From the NCBI GenBank assembly GCA_017381835.1, contig JAFOBK010000136.1, forward strand, positions 1 through 23,052: a DNA stretch of 23,052 bases, given 5' to 3'. The notes under the pieces are model-generated. The model did no database searches. It was not told where the DNA came from and saw nothing but the letters and a program-made list of their open reading frames with translations. The DNA comes from Oscillospiraceae bacterium. GTDB lineage: Bacteria > Bacillota_A > Clostridia > Oscillospirales > Oscillospiraceae. Positions within the stretch are counted from its first letter, which is position 1. Each line of letters opens with the position of its first letter. Of this stretch, positions 6,190 to 17,900 are shown in pieces. The position numbers and the translations under genes are program-made.

Positions 6190-7944
6190 ATGAGATATCC
6201 GACACTGAAAGAACTGCCGACGTCCAGGGAAATGGTTGATGTGTTCCGAGGATACAACCACAATCTGCGGATCAGCAACGGCGAGTGGTTCAATATGAAA
6301 AATATGACTTCGGACTACTATCCTGTGCTCTCTCCCAGAGATAAGCGCGGTGTGTACGCAAGGCCGGCAAGCCCGCAGGCTCTGATTGCCAAGGAGAAGC
6401 TGTGTTATGTGGACGGTACCGATTTTGTTATTGGTGACGAGCGCATCAATATGGATCTGTCCACGTCCGCACGGGACAACCCAAAAAAACTGGTATCCAT
6501 GGGCGCATTCGTGATCATTATGCCCGACAAGAAGTACATCAACACCGCCAATACGGATGATTGGGGAAATATAGAATCCAAATTCGAAACGGCAGGAGAG
6601 GTGCAGTTCACTCTGTGCAGAGTGGATGGAAGTGCATATGAGATTCAGCATTCTCAATCCTACGAGCCGGAGAATCCTACCTCAACAACGCTGTGGGTAG
6701 ATACCTCCACCACTCCAAATGTTCTGAAACAGTGGAGTGACAGCAGCAAGATGTGGATCGACATCGCTACAACCTACGTCAAGATCCAGTGTACCGGAAT
6801 CGGCAAGGGATTTGAAGTACACGACGGAATTACCATCAGCGGACTGAAGGAACAGGAGGCCCAGATTGCAGCACTTGAGGGTGCTGCAATCGTCTGGGAC
6901 AAAACAGACGACTACATTGTGATCGCGGGAATTCTGGATAAGAGTGCATCCATCAGCGTGCCGGTGACCATAAAGAGAACCATGCCGATTATGGATTTCA
7001 TCATAGAGGCTAATAACCGGCTGTGGGGTTGCCACTATGGCATGGATGAAAACGGTGAAATGGTGAACCGACTGTATGCATCCAAGCTGGGTGATTTCAA
7101 GAACTGGAACTGCTTTATGGGTGTAAGCACAGACAGCTACTTCGCAAACGTGGGTACTGACGGATACTTCACCGGCGCGGTGACGCATCTGGGTGCGGCT
7201 CTGTTCTTCAAGGAACATTGTCTGCACAAGGTATATGGCAGCTTCCCGGCGGAGTTCACGGTGCAGGACACGGCCTGCAGAGGTGTCCAGAACGGCTGCA
7301 GCAACAGTCTGGCCATTGTGAATGAGATCCTGTACTACAAAGCCCGGAATGCGGTTTGTGCTTACGATGGCTCCCTGCCTGTGGAGGTCAGCTATGCACT
7401 GGGCAACGAAAGGTATTATGATGCCGTAGGCGGTGCCCATGGCAATAAATACTACATCTCCATGTGCGATGCCTTTGGCAACTGGAATCTGTTCGTGTAT
7501 GACACATCCAAGGGTTTGTGGCATCGGGAAGATGATCTCCATGCCTCGTTCTTTGCTTCCTACCGGGGCGAAATGTACTGTGTAGACGCAGAAGACAGGA
7601 ATATTATTACCCTCTTAGGAAGCGGCCAGGAGGACGAGGAAGATGTGGAATGGATGGTGGAAACCGGAGAACTGGGAATCACCAGCCCGGATATGAAATA
7701 CATCAGCCGGATCACACTGCGCATGAGCATGGAGATCGGTGCGGAGATGAACATTTACGCACAGTACGATCTCAGCGATGAATGGGTGGAAGTGTGCCAT
7801 ATCCGTAGTACAAGTCTCAGAAGTTTCTCAATCCCAATCCGACCCAGGCGGTGCGATTTTATGCGTTTGAAGATCGAGGCAAAGGGCATGGGCAAGATCT
7901 ATGCAATGACTAAAACCATTGAACAGGGGAGTGATGTATCGTGA
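6190..7944 (+). CDS. Putative tail nozzle / stopper protein (beta-propeller-like)
   Basis: A 584-residue protein with SD CGGAGG. The N-terminus (VFRGYNHNLRISNGEWFNMKNM, then DYYPVLSPRDKRG) is the characteristic opening of large beta-rich tail proteins of Firmicutes phages. The centre and C-terminus carry blade-like repeats: NNRLWGCHYG, YFANVGTDGYFTGAVTHLG, ALFFKEHCLHKVYG, VNEILYYKARNAVCAYDG, NKYYISMCDAFGNWNLFVYD, GLWHREDD and RGEMYCVDAED. Each is a short strand pair of the kind found in beta-propellers. In short-tailed phages, proteins of this kind (T7 gp12, P22 gp10) form the nozzle that closes the portal. The family link is by position and repeat pattern, not by search. Residues about 480-500 form an acidic patch (GQEDEEDVEW). 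Co-transcribed with the SGNH gene 11 bases upstream. Confidence 0.6.
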   Translation: MRYPTLKELPTSREMVDVFRGYNHNLRISNGEWFNMKNMTSDYYPVLSPRDKRGVYARPASPQALIAKEKLCYVDGTDFVIGDERINMDLSTSARDNPKKLVSMGAFVIIMPDKKYINTANTDDWGNIESKFETAGEVQFTLCRVDGSAYEIQHSQSYEPENPTSTTLWVDTSTTPNVLKQWSDSSKMWIDIATTYVKIQCTGIGKGFEVHDGITISGLKEQEAQIAALEGAAIVWDKTDDYIVIAGILDKSASISVPVTIKRTMPIMDFIIEANNRLWGCHYGMDENGEMVNRLYASKLGDFKNWNCFMGVSTDSYFANVGTDGYFTGAVTHLGAALFFKEHCLHKVYGSFPAEFTVQDTACRGVQNGCSNSLAIVNEILYYKARNAVCAYDGSLPVEVSYALGNERYYDAVGGAHGNKYYISMCDAFGNWNLFVYDTSKGLWHREDDLHASFFASYRGEMYCVDAEDRNIITLLGSGQEDEEDVEWMVETGELGITSPDMKYISRITLRMSMEIGAEMNIYAQYDLSDEWVEVCHIRSTSLRSFSIPIRPRRCDFMRLKIEAKGMGKIYAMTKTIEQGSDVS

Positions 7945-8072
7945 CCCAAATCCGATATCCCAATATCACAGGAAAGACACCGGAGGAACGGCAACAGCAG
8001 ATGGAAAAATACATCCGGTATCTGGTGGATCAGCTTAACTTCGTTCTAAAGAACAATTCCAAAGGAGGATAA
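7941..8072 (+). CDS. Conserved 43-residue phage protein
   Basis: A short gene with a GTG start at 7941 overlapping the previous stop by 4 bases, SD GGGGAG (7927-7932), stop TAA at 8070. The product has 43 residues: a conserved-looking YPNITGKTPEE turn followed by one amphipathic helix (MEKYIRYLVDQLNFVLK). The same 'R-Y-P-N-I-x-G-K-T ... Y-I-x-x-L-V-x-Q-L-N' pattern occurs in small phage proteins next to tail genes in Firmicutes, normally unannotated. It may be a small trimeric coiled-coil adaptor, which is inference. Coding support comes from the exact fit between the neighbours, translational coupling and composition like its neighbours. Confidence 0.72.
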   Translation: MTQIRYPNITGKTPEERQQQMEKYIRYLVDQLNFVLKNNSKGG

Positions 8073-8075
8073 TGT

Positions 8076-8912
8076 ATGGCTTATGAGCAGCGACAGTACA
8101 CTGAGAGTGATGCTGTCAAGAAATTTCGTGAGAATATGGAGAAGCAGGCTGCCTACCAGAGCCAGTGGCAGCCTCAGATTAAGGACACCATGGACAGCAT
8201 CCTGAACAGGAAGGACTTCCAGTACGATGTGAATGAGGATGCGCTGTATCAGCAGTACAAAGACCGGTATGTAAATCTTGGTCAGCAGGCCATGATGGAT
8301 ACCATGGGACAGGCTGCAAAGCTGACCGGCGGCTACGGCAACTCCAATGCCCAGATGGTAGGCCAGCAGGCATACCAGGGTTATCTGCAGGGGCTGACGG
8401 ACAAGATCCCGGAACTGGCGCAGCTGGCCTATCAGAGACACGCACAGCAGGGCCAGGATCTGTACCAGAAGTACGGTCTGCTGAACACCCAGGAGCAGGC
8501 AGATTACAACCGCTGGCTGGCTGAACGGGACTTCCTTGCCAACCAGTATAACACCGAGCGTGGCTTTGACTATGGTCAGTACCGGGACACTGTTGGTGAT
8601 GATCAGTGGAAGGCACAGTTCGATGAAGATCTGCGCAGGTTCAACTTCCAGAATAAACTGGGCGAGTTTGCTCCCGTGGCATCCGCTGGTGGCGGTGGCG
8701 GTGGCGGAGGCGGCGGCTCCAGTGGTGGTAGTTCTAATAACAATTACCAGGGAAGTGGCTACAGATCTGCAGAAGTCCTTGTAAAAAATGCAGCGAGCGT
8801 AGAAGATCAGCAAAAAGTTATTGATAACGCAGTAAGTAAGGGATATGTCACATCCAAAGGAGCAAGCGATTTAAAGAAACTGGTTGGAAACACTACGTAC
8901 ACAAAAAAATGA
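8076..8912 (+). CDS. Putative internal virion/ejection protein with poly-Gly linker
   Basis: A 278-residue protein with SD AAAGGAGG. Residues 1-195 are helical and rich in Gln, Tyr and Ala (DALYQQYKDRYVNLGQQAMMDTMGQAA, GGYGNSNAQMVGQQAYQGYL, QRHAQQGQDLYQKYGLLN). This pattern is common in Firmicutes phage proteins encoded directly before a giant protein. Residues 205-214 are ten consecutive glycines followed by a Ser/Gly/Asn-rich stretch, forming a flexible linker. A C-terminal helical domain of about 50 residues (AEVLVKNAASVEDQQKVIDNAV, SKGASDLKKLVG) follows. Position before the giant gene and its composition suggest a DNA-ejection or internal core protein (the role of T7 gp14/gp15), or a tail-tip protein; this is inference. 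No transmembrane helix is evident. Confidence 0.6.
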   Translation: MAYEQRQYTESDAVKKFRENMEKQAAYQSQWQPQIKDTMDSILNRKDFQYDVNEDALYQQYKDRYVNLGQQAMMDTMGQAAKLTGGYGNSNAQMVGQQAYQGYLQGLTDKIPELAQLAYQRHAQQGQDLYQKYGLLNTQEQADYNRWLAERDFLANQYNTERGFDYGQYRDTVGDDQWKAQFDEDLRRFNFQNKLGEFAPVASAGGGGGGGGGGSSGGSSNNNYQGSGYRSAEVLVKNAASVEDQQKVIDNAVSKGYVTSKGASDLKKLVGNTTYTKK

Positions 8913-8922
8913 GGTGATGTAA

Positions 8923-11900
8923 ATGGCGGCAAAGAAGTCACCGGATGAAATTTTTGACGAAATAATGGCGAAGGCTTCAAGCAAAGGTTCCGGAAGCAGT
9001 TCTTCAAACAGATCTCCAGATGAAGTCTATGACCAGATAATGTCCCGTGCAAAGGCGGCGAGCCATGTAAAACAGGCAAATCGTTTCCTTGTTGATACGG
9101 ACAAGTTCTACCGTGCCGTTGATATGGACACCTCCGGCGAGAATCAGTTCAATGCTGCAGACTACTTTGAGGAAAGAAAAAAGCAGGCAGAAGAACTGAA
9201 AACCAGGGCAGCAGCTATGTCCCTGTATATGAACGATCATGCGGACTCCTTTAGCGAGGAGTCCTATGAGCGCATGATGAACATTCTGTCTACATTTGAT
9301 ACGGATGTGGACGATGTTATGAACCGGTATCAGCCCAGCATCAATGCCAAGACCGGCATGAGGGCCTATGAGGATGAACTGCTGGCGGCTATGGATCAGA
9401 GGCAGCAGGAGCAGGATCGGTGGAGTAAGATCATCGGTTTCGATCTTTCCAGAATCGGACGGGATAACAGTGGTGATTACGCTGTTGCAGACACCTGGAC
9501 ACCGGAGCAGCGGTACCGCTTGGGCATGATGCAGATGGATGATCCGTCCGTAGCCAGGGAATATGCCGGTCAGGTCAATGCAGGAAAAGACCCTTATGTG
9601 CTGCAAGCCAGAGCAAAGTCTATGGATCTGGAAGCGGAGAGGCGGGAGATCGACCGGCTGCAGGCGGAACTGGATGATTTCTATTGGAACGCAGACTATG
9701 ATGCTACTTCCACGAATGCCAGAAATGCATTCGATCAGGAGATCAAGCGCAGAGAGAAGGAAATCTCCGACAGAACCCAGTTCTATAACCAGGCAAAGCA
9801 GATGCAGGAAGGCATTCAGTTTGCCTCTGCTACCCAGAGAGATGACTTTGCAGCGAGAAGCGGTTATGCTGGCAGTGGTTTTGAGGTACCCGCCTTCGTT
9901 GAGGATGCAGATCCTGACGAACTGACCTACGAATATATCAACGATCCTGATATCCGTACCCAGATCAATAGGCAGACCAATTCTCTGGCAGCAAAGGGCT
10001 ATGATCTGCTGAATGAGGAAGAGGTCGGAATCTACAATTACTACTATGCCACTGAAGGCCCCGCGAAGGCGCAGCAGTATCTGAATAACATCCAGGACAC
10101 GCTGAATCAGCGCATTGGTGAACGTGGAGCAGAAACCAAGCAGGGTAATATCTGGAAGCAGCTTATGGCCGGTGCAATTTCCGATTACAGTAATGCGGTT
10201 ACTGCTCCTCAGTATTTCTTTGACAAAGATTCCGACCACATCAACACCAATCCTTCCCAGTATATGTCCGCAGCTATCCGGGAGGATCTTGCTGATACCG
10301 GTCCTGTGCTTCCAGGTGTTCCTGGCGGCGCATCTCTGGGACAGATTGCGTTTGATCTGGTAAACACCACAGCAAACATGGCACCTTCTATTCTGTTGTC
10401 TACAGCAGCAAATGCAGTTCTGCCGGGATCTGGTGCATTTATTGGTGCAGCTACAATGGGCCTGTCATCTGCCGGCGGTGCCTATCAGCAGGCACTGAAT
10501 GCAGGATACTCCAAGAAACAATCCAGAGCCTACGCAGCACTGTCCGGTGCCTCTGAAGCCGGTATGGAATACTTACTTGGCGGTATCAGCAAACTGGGCG
10601 GAGAAATCCCTCAGAAGGTTCTGAGCGATATTGTAAGAGGCGTGGATAATGCCATCGCCAAAGCTGCCCTTACTATCGGCGGGGATATGGTATCCGAAGG
10701 TTTCGAAGAAGGTCTACAGGAAATCATCACGCCCTGGCTTGAAAATCTGGTGCTTTATGCCGACAAGGATGTTAACTGGGACGATGTGGCTTACTCCACT
10801 CTGCTGGGCGCACTGTCCGGCGGCGTAATGGAAGGCCCCAGGGTGGCTGTGAACACCACCCGTGTGTCGAAAGTGGATAAGCAGCTTCAGAATCTGGGCG
10901 CGAAGGGAAATACCTGGGATCTGGCAGAACTGATTGTGAAGCACAGGTCCGGTGAACAGCTGAGCCAGGAAGACTACATCAAACTGGTTAAGAGTGAACC
11001 GGCCATGAAGATCCTGGAGGGTATGCGCAGTGCAGAACCTGCGGAGCCTGCTATCGCTAACATGACAGCAGAACAGGTGGATGAAATGAAACCTTCCACT
11101 TCTGCTGATGGCAATGCCATACAGATTTCCAGAAATGCGTCCATCAATGTTGTGGAATTTGCGGACATCAAGGACGGAAAAGCCACTGTCAAAACAGACA
11201 GCGGCACTGTTGACTATTCTGATGTCAGCTTTGGCACAGAAAAGCAGGGAAACCAGTATTTCGCCGTTGAGAGTCTGCCTTCTATTGATACAGCCCATGC
11301 CAATGATCTGCTGCGCACCATCCAGAATGCGGATGTGGGCAATGATACAGCAGAAGTGGTAGCAATCCGTGAGGCATACCGTCTTGGCTATATGGGCGCA
11401 TCTACCCGTGATCTGCGGGGCAGCGATGCCAATATTCTTCCCACCAAGCTGCAGGATCAGATCTACGACATCGGCAGACAGCAGAGATCCGCAAACGATG
11501 CTGTGAGGGCTACAGTAAAGGCTGTTCCGACGAAAGCAACCGGGAAGTATAAGAAGGTTATCATCGAGGGTAAACTGTCCAATCTGACCGGAGATGCCGC
11601 CAAGAAGCGCAAGGCTGAGATTGCCTACGTTGATCGTGTGGCAGACACCTTTGCCGGAACAGCTGTCCATGTATATGAGTCTTACGAAAAGAACGGCAAG
11701 CGGTACTACAAGGACAACAGCGGCAAAGAGCAGCTGGCACCCAATGGAAAGTATGTGAACGATGAGATCTGGGTAGACCTTAATTCCGGTGACAAGGGTG
11801 AGGGTATGATGCTGAACACCTTTGCACATGAGATGTACCACCACATTGAGAAGTGGAACAAACCCAAGGCACGGGAACTGGCTGAGTTCGTGGTCAAGGA

Positions 11901-14900
11901 ACTGGGACTGGAGAGCGTGGACAAGGCTGTACAGGCACAGATTGAGAAGGCCAGAGCAGCTGGATATGGCGAAGAACATTTCAAGGGAATGACACCGGAT
12001 CAGGCCCAGAATGAGGTCTACATGCGAGCCATGAGCGACTTTGTGGCTGACTCTCTGGAAACCATGTTCACCCGTGGTGATCCTGCCAAGGCCATTGCCA
12101 ATCTGAAGAAGGAAAACAGAGGCCTGTTCGATCAGATCAAGGCGTTTATCGATGAGTGGATCTCCAAGGTCAAGAAGTTCTATTCCGATAAGACTATCTC
12201 CCAAGAGGGCGCGATGGTTGCCCAACTGGAGAAGTTCGAGCAGCTGCAGCAGTTGTTCATGGAGGCCATGGCTGGAGCCGGTGAGAACTACAATGCTTCG
12301 CTGGAGTCCATTACTCCCGGTGAGGCTGGCATCATGGTGAATGAGGCTGGAGATCCTGTCGCCATGAGTACCGAGGACGGCAGCGTGATGCTGAGTATTC
12401 GCACTTACGAAGAAGACGGACGGGAAGCATTCCGGAAGTATCTGGATAAGTGTGTCACCAGCAACCGGCTGACCGAAGCGGAAGCCAAGGAAATGCGTGA
12501 CGGTATCGAGGAAATCTACAATACCTGCAAGGAATTCAAGGACAAGTATGCACCCTTCAGCGCATGGTCTGATGCCGAAGTGATCCGGGATACCCGTGGC
12601 AGACCTGTGTTCAGCGTGGTCACCCCCAACGGCGACTACAAAATGAACCTGGATTTCTCTCTGGTATGTAAGAAGCGCAGAACCCTGGATGCGGTATTCA
12701 ATGAAATGTCTAGACGGGGTATCATCGATGACTTCGAACTGGGTCAGAAGAGCGTGGTCAAGATCAATGAGATCATCCGCAAGTATGGTCTGGAGACTGC
12801 ATGCTCTCTGTGTTTTGTAGATGCCAAGAGATTCCGTCAGGCATCCATGGCAGATTCTTTTGTACGGCTCTACAATGAACTGGTAGAGAGTCTTGTACCC
12901 GAAGATCAGAATGGCAACATCGACCACTTCAATTTCTCCGGCTATGAAACCATCAAGAAAGTGGACGGCGGCATTGATACCTGGGCTAATTCACAGCTGG
13001 ACTTCTCCCATCTGGACGATGTCATGAAGCGGTACGGCAAAGGTACCGTGGAGCATAAGGCTGCGAAGTACATCAAATCCCGGCCGGAAGCCAGAAAGCT
13101 GCTGCTGCGTGGCGATTTCATGTCCTCCCAGGGCTTTGATGCAGTGAAGACCCAGAACAAGGACATTCTGAAACTGTACAACTCCAAGAAGGGCACCGGC
13201 GGCCCAAAGGCTGCGTTCGGTGATGTGCAGTATCTGAACGAGATCATCAAGAAGGAAAGAACCTGGACTCCTTCCAAAGCCTATGAGGTTGGCGGCATCA
13301 GAATTCAGTCTTTCTCTGATTACGTTCCCAGAATGGTATTCGACTACACCCAGATGATCTACGATCTGGCTGCGAGAAAGCTGCCTGCTCATGCCTACAC
13401 CAAGGAATCCCTGTTCGTAAAGCAGTTTGGTCTGACCGGCGTGAAGATCAACATGTCCCTGATCCCTGCGGTGGCAGAGGGCGGCATTGCTGCCGGTCTG
13501 GATGCCAAGGGTAACTATGTCTGGGCAGGAGAGTCTTTCAACTACGATGAGGCTGTGGAAATTCAGAATACAGAAGGCTATTCCGAAAACTGCGGTACCA
13601 TCTGCGTGGGTGTTTCCAAGCAGCACATCGAAAAGCTGCTGAGAGATCCCAACATCCGCATGGTTATTCCTTACCACAAGTCCGGTCTGAATCCCATCGT
13701 GGCCCACATGAACAAGATTGCAGAGTTCACGGACTACACCAACGACCAGAGAACCAAGGGCAAGGACGGCAAGGCGGTCAGCAAGGACTTCAACTTCAAC
13801 GAAGCAGTGAAGAGAACCGGCGATCCCAAGGCCGCTGCCGATGAATATCTGAAGTGGTGCGCAGACAACGGTTATACCGCCAAGTTCGATGAGTTCAAGG
13901 GAGAGGATAACTACTACAAACTGCTGGAGGACTTCACCCTTTACGACAAGGACGGCAAGTACGTTCCACAGCGTGAGGTCAGAGCGGTATTCCCCAAGGA
14001 GGGAAATGCGTTCGGCACCATGAAGGATCTGATCAAGGCTGGTCTGGAAGAGGATGCCATCGTTGAGGGCAAGCGGGACAAGAATCTGTCTTCCATCGTG
14101 GATGAGATCCAAAAGACCCTGCCCAAGACTGAGGCTGAGATCAGCGAGGAGCAGGTGGCACAGGCAGACCGGGATTTGGAGGCATTTTCCCTCCGCAATG
14201 AAAAACTGACGAATCGGCAGATTCTGGAGCAGCTGGACATTGCCAAGCGGAAGCCATGGGAGAGGGATCACCTTCAGCGGTACCAGGAACGCAGAGAACT
14301 TCTGAGCCAGGAGAAACCCAAACTGGATACCGTGAATGCACGGATCAAGGAACTGTCCGCAGATCCCAAGCAGAACAAAGCAGAACTGACTCAGCTGAAG
14401 GCAGAGGCCCGTGCGCTGAAGCGCAGCGTGGACTCTCTGAGCCGTAAGATCCGGGAGCAGGAACAGTCTGAGATGTTCAAAAGAATCGCGACTGAGGAAC
14501 GGCTGCGGCTCATGAAAGAGACTGGGAAGAATGCGCAGAAGTCTTATAAGAATGAGCAGCGCAAGATGGTTGAGGCCATGAACATGGATCAGAGAATGAT
14601 TCGTGAGATGCTGACTGGCACTCAGAGTCTGATGAGCCGGATGGAGGATAACTTCATCGATCTGGTAAAGGCTTATGAGAACAAGGAAATTGACCGTAAT
14701 ACCATGCGGACAATGTTTGTGCAGCTGGGACAGGAATATGACCAGCAGACCAAGGATACCAAGATCTGGGATAGAGAGTTCAGCCGTCTGATGAAGATGT
14801 ATGACGAACTGTCCGAAAAGTACATTAAAGACACCGGTGATGCCAAGAAAAAGATCGAACGGCTGGAGGCGACCATTGCTAAACAGAGAGCAGATGCCAT

Positions 14901-17900
14901 TGAGAGAACCAAGGCAAGGGCAGAATCTGCGGAAGTTCAGAAACAGCGCAAGCATGTGGAAGATAACGCAAAGAAGCTGATGAAGATTCTCGCAAATCCC
15001 ACGAAGGATGCACACGTTCCAATGGCACTGCAGGAACCACTGCAAAAATTCCTGGACAGTATCGACTTTACTTCCAATCGGTATGCTTCTGGTGGCTCTG
15101 CAACCATCAAAGACAGATCTTACACCAATGCACTGGCTAAAGTCCGTGATGCGATCAAGGGTCAGAGAACGGCGTTAACTTCCGAAGATGGCGTATTTAC
15201 GCTGGACGTTCCTCCGGAGTTTACTGACGAAATTGATAAGCATATCAAAATGGTCAGTGATGCTACAGAGGGACTGGATCTGACTACTAAGCGAGTTTAT
15301 GAAATGACCGGTGCGGAACTGAAGGATCTGAACTACATTCTGAATACCATCAACAAGGCTATTCGGGATATCGACCGGATGCACATGCAGGGTGAAAAAG
15401 CCAGAACCAGCGGCCTTGCCAGGGATACCATGCAGGAAATGCAGAACCGGAAACCTATCAAGGGCGAAAAGGGAAACTGGTTCGTGTGGAACAACTACAC
15501 CCCGTTCCATGCATTCCGGCGGTATGGCAAAGCGGCTCTGAAGATCTTTGATGGACTCAAGGCAGGACAGGCGAAACTGGCGCGAACTATTGACTCCGTA
15601 GTTAAGTTCACCGAGAAAACCTATACTGCAAAGGAAGTCAAGGAATGGGAACGCACCCGGCATGAAATCAAGCTGGATTCCGGTAAGACCGTTACAATGT
15701 CTTCTGCGCAGATCATGACCTTCTGGTGTCTGAGCCACAGAGACCAGGCAATTCCCCACATGCATGGAGCCGGTATCCGCATGACTACTCTGGAGAAGTT
15801 TGTCAACAAGGCAAATTCCCAGAACGAACTGGTGCAGAAGGATCACTTCTCTCTGACACTGGAGGATGTGAACAGAATCAATCAATTGCTGACAGATCGT
15901 CAGCGGACGGTTGCCCGTGAGATGCAGCAGTTTATGCAAAACTTCGGCGGCAAGTTGGTCAACGAAATCAGCATGGCACGATGGGATTTTATGTCTGCTA
16001 CCGAGAAGGATTACTTCCCAATCGATACGGTAGAAACCAGCAGAGATGTGAAGAATCCGGATCAGAAGAAGACAAGCCTGTTTGCGCTTCTGAACAAGTC
16101 CTTTACAAAAGCACCAGTTCAGAACGCACGCAACGCTATGGTAATCGACTCCATCTTCAATGTATTTGCAAACCACATGAGCGAAGTTGCTGAGTACAAT
16201 GCCTTTGCGCTGCCTCTTGTGGATACAATGAAATGGTTTAACTACCGGGAGAATGTTGATGTTGGTGAAGGCCACATCCATGATGTAGGTGTGAACAGAG
16301 CCATTAGGGATACCCTTGGCACAGAAGCCATACAGTATTTCGTTGATCTCATGACCGACATTAACTCCAGCCAAAAGGCGGGACGGCATGAGGATTTCTT
16401 CGGAAAGATTCTGGGCAGATCCAAAGCAGCTAGTGTTGCTTGGAACACAAGAGTTGCTATTCAGCAGATCTCTGCACTTCCTCGAGCCAGCATGATTCTG
16501 AACTACAAGAGTCTGATAAAGGGTGCTTCGAAGGTCCGGCTGAAATATGCCACACAGGAAATGATGAAGTATTCCGGAATTGCACTGTGGAAGAGCATGG
16601 GCTACTACGATCTGAACGTTGGTAAGAGTGTGGAGCGGCAGATTAAGGGTGACACCAGTATCGTTGATAAGTTCAATGAAGCGGGCATGTGGCTTCCCGG
16701 AAAAATGGATGAGAGAACCTGGGCAAGAATCTGGATTGCTACGAAGGATCAAGTTCAGAACACCACCCATCTGACCGGTGAAGATCTTCTGCAGGCTACT
16801 GCAAAGAAGTTTGAAGAAGTTGTTTACGAAACCCAGGTTGTTGACTCTGTGCTTACCAAATCTTCCTTTATGAGAGATAAAAATCTGTTTATCAAGGAAG
16901 CAACCTCCTTCATGGCAGAACCTACATTGGCAATCAATATTCTGATGAGCGCATTCCAGGACTATGAGGAAGGCCACAGCAGAAGCGAAAAGGTGAAGCG
17001 TGGTCTGATGATTGGCTTCACAGGATATGCTCTTGCAGGAGTTGTCAACGCACTATTAAACAGCTTTAGTGATGCGTGGAGAGACGATGACGAATTCGAA
17101 GATTACTGGGAGAAGTACCGGCAGGCGTTGTTCGGAGAGAAATTCTTTGACGGAAATCTGTTCGGCGAACTGAATCCCATTGAGAAAATCGCATTCGTCA
17201 AAGATATCCTGTCTGTCGCAAAGGGAAATGAGCCTCACAGCACATATTCCAAACTAATGACTGATGCAGTGAATCTGATCAATTCTTATCAGTCTATTGC
17301 AGATGGTAAAGGTTCCAAAACTGCCTATGGTGTCGTGTATCAGACTCTGCAGTATCTCAGCACTGCAAGCGGTGTAGGCATGTCCAATATGACCCGTGAA
17401 GTTATTGATGTCTGGAATAACACCATCGGCAAAATCAATCCGGAAAAGCGCATCCTGCGGCACAAGCCAGATAACGGTGACGAACTTCTGAATGCGATCC
17501 AAAAGGGTACTGAAGAAGATATCCAGAGAGTCTTTGGTCGCTTTGAAAACCAGCAGAAGGCTGAGAGTGCCCTCCAGAGTGCCATCCGCGCAAAATATGT
17601 ATCCGGAGAAATGACCGCAGAGGAAGCAGAGGAAATGCTGACCACATACTTTGACCGGGACGATGAGTTCGAAATCTACTGGCTCATGGAAGAGTGGGAT
17701 TATGCCAAGGAAAACGACGGTTCCTCCGATGGTTATACCAAGTACGGCAGCCTGTATGATGCAATCGAGACCGGAGAGTACGAAACCGAGATCGCCCGGT
17801 TACTGGAGCATGGCGCAGATGCATCTACCATCCGCAGTCAGATCACCAGAGAATACCGCAAGCAGTATATGGCTGATGAAACTGCCCGGGAAGATATCCG

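Noticed and set aside
10714..12927. Long antisense frame opposite the giant gene (737 codons); others at 12991-15045 and 15175-16977
   Set aside because: All lie opposite one uninterrupted coding frame with strong domain motifs; the products are His/Leu/Ile-rich shadow translations without SD or recognised motifs.
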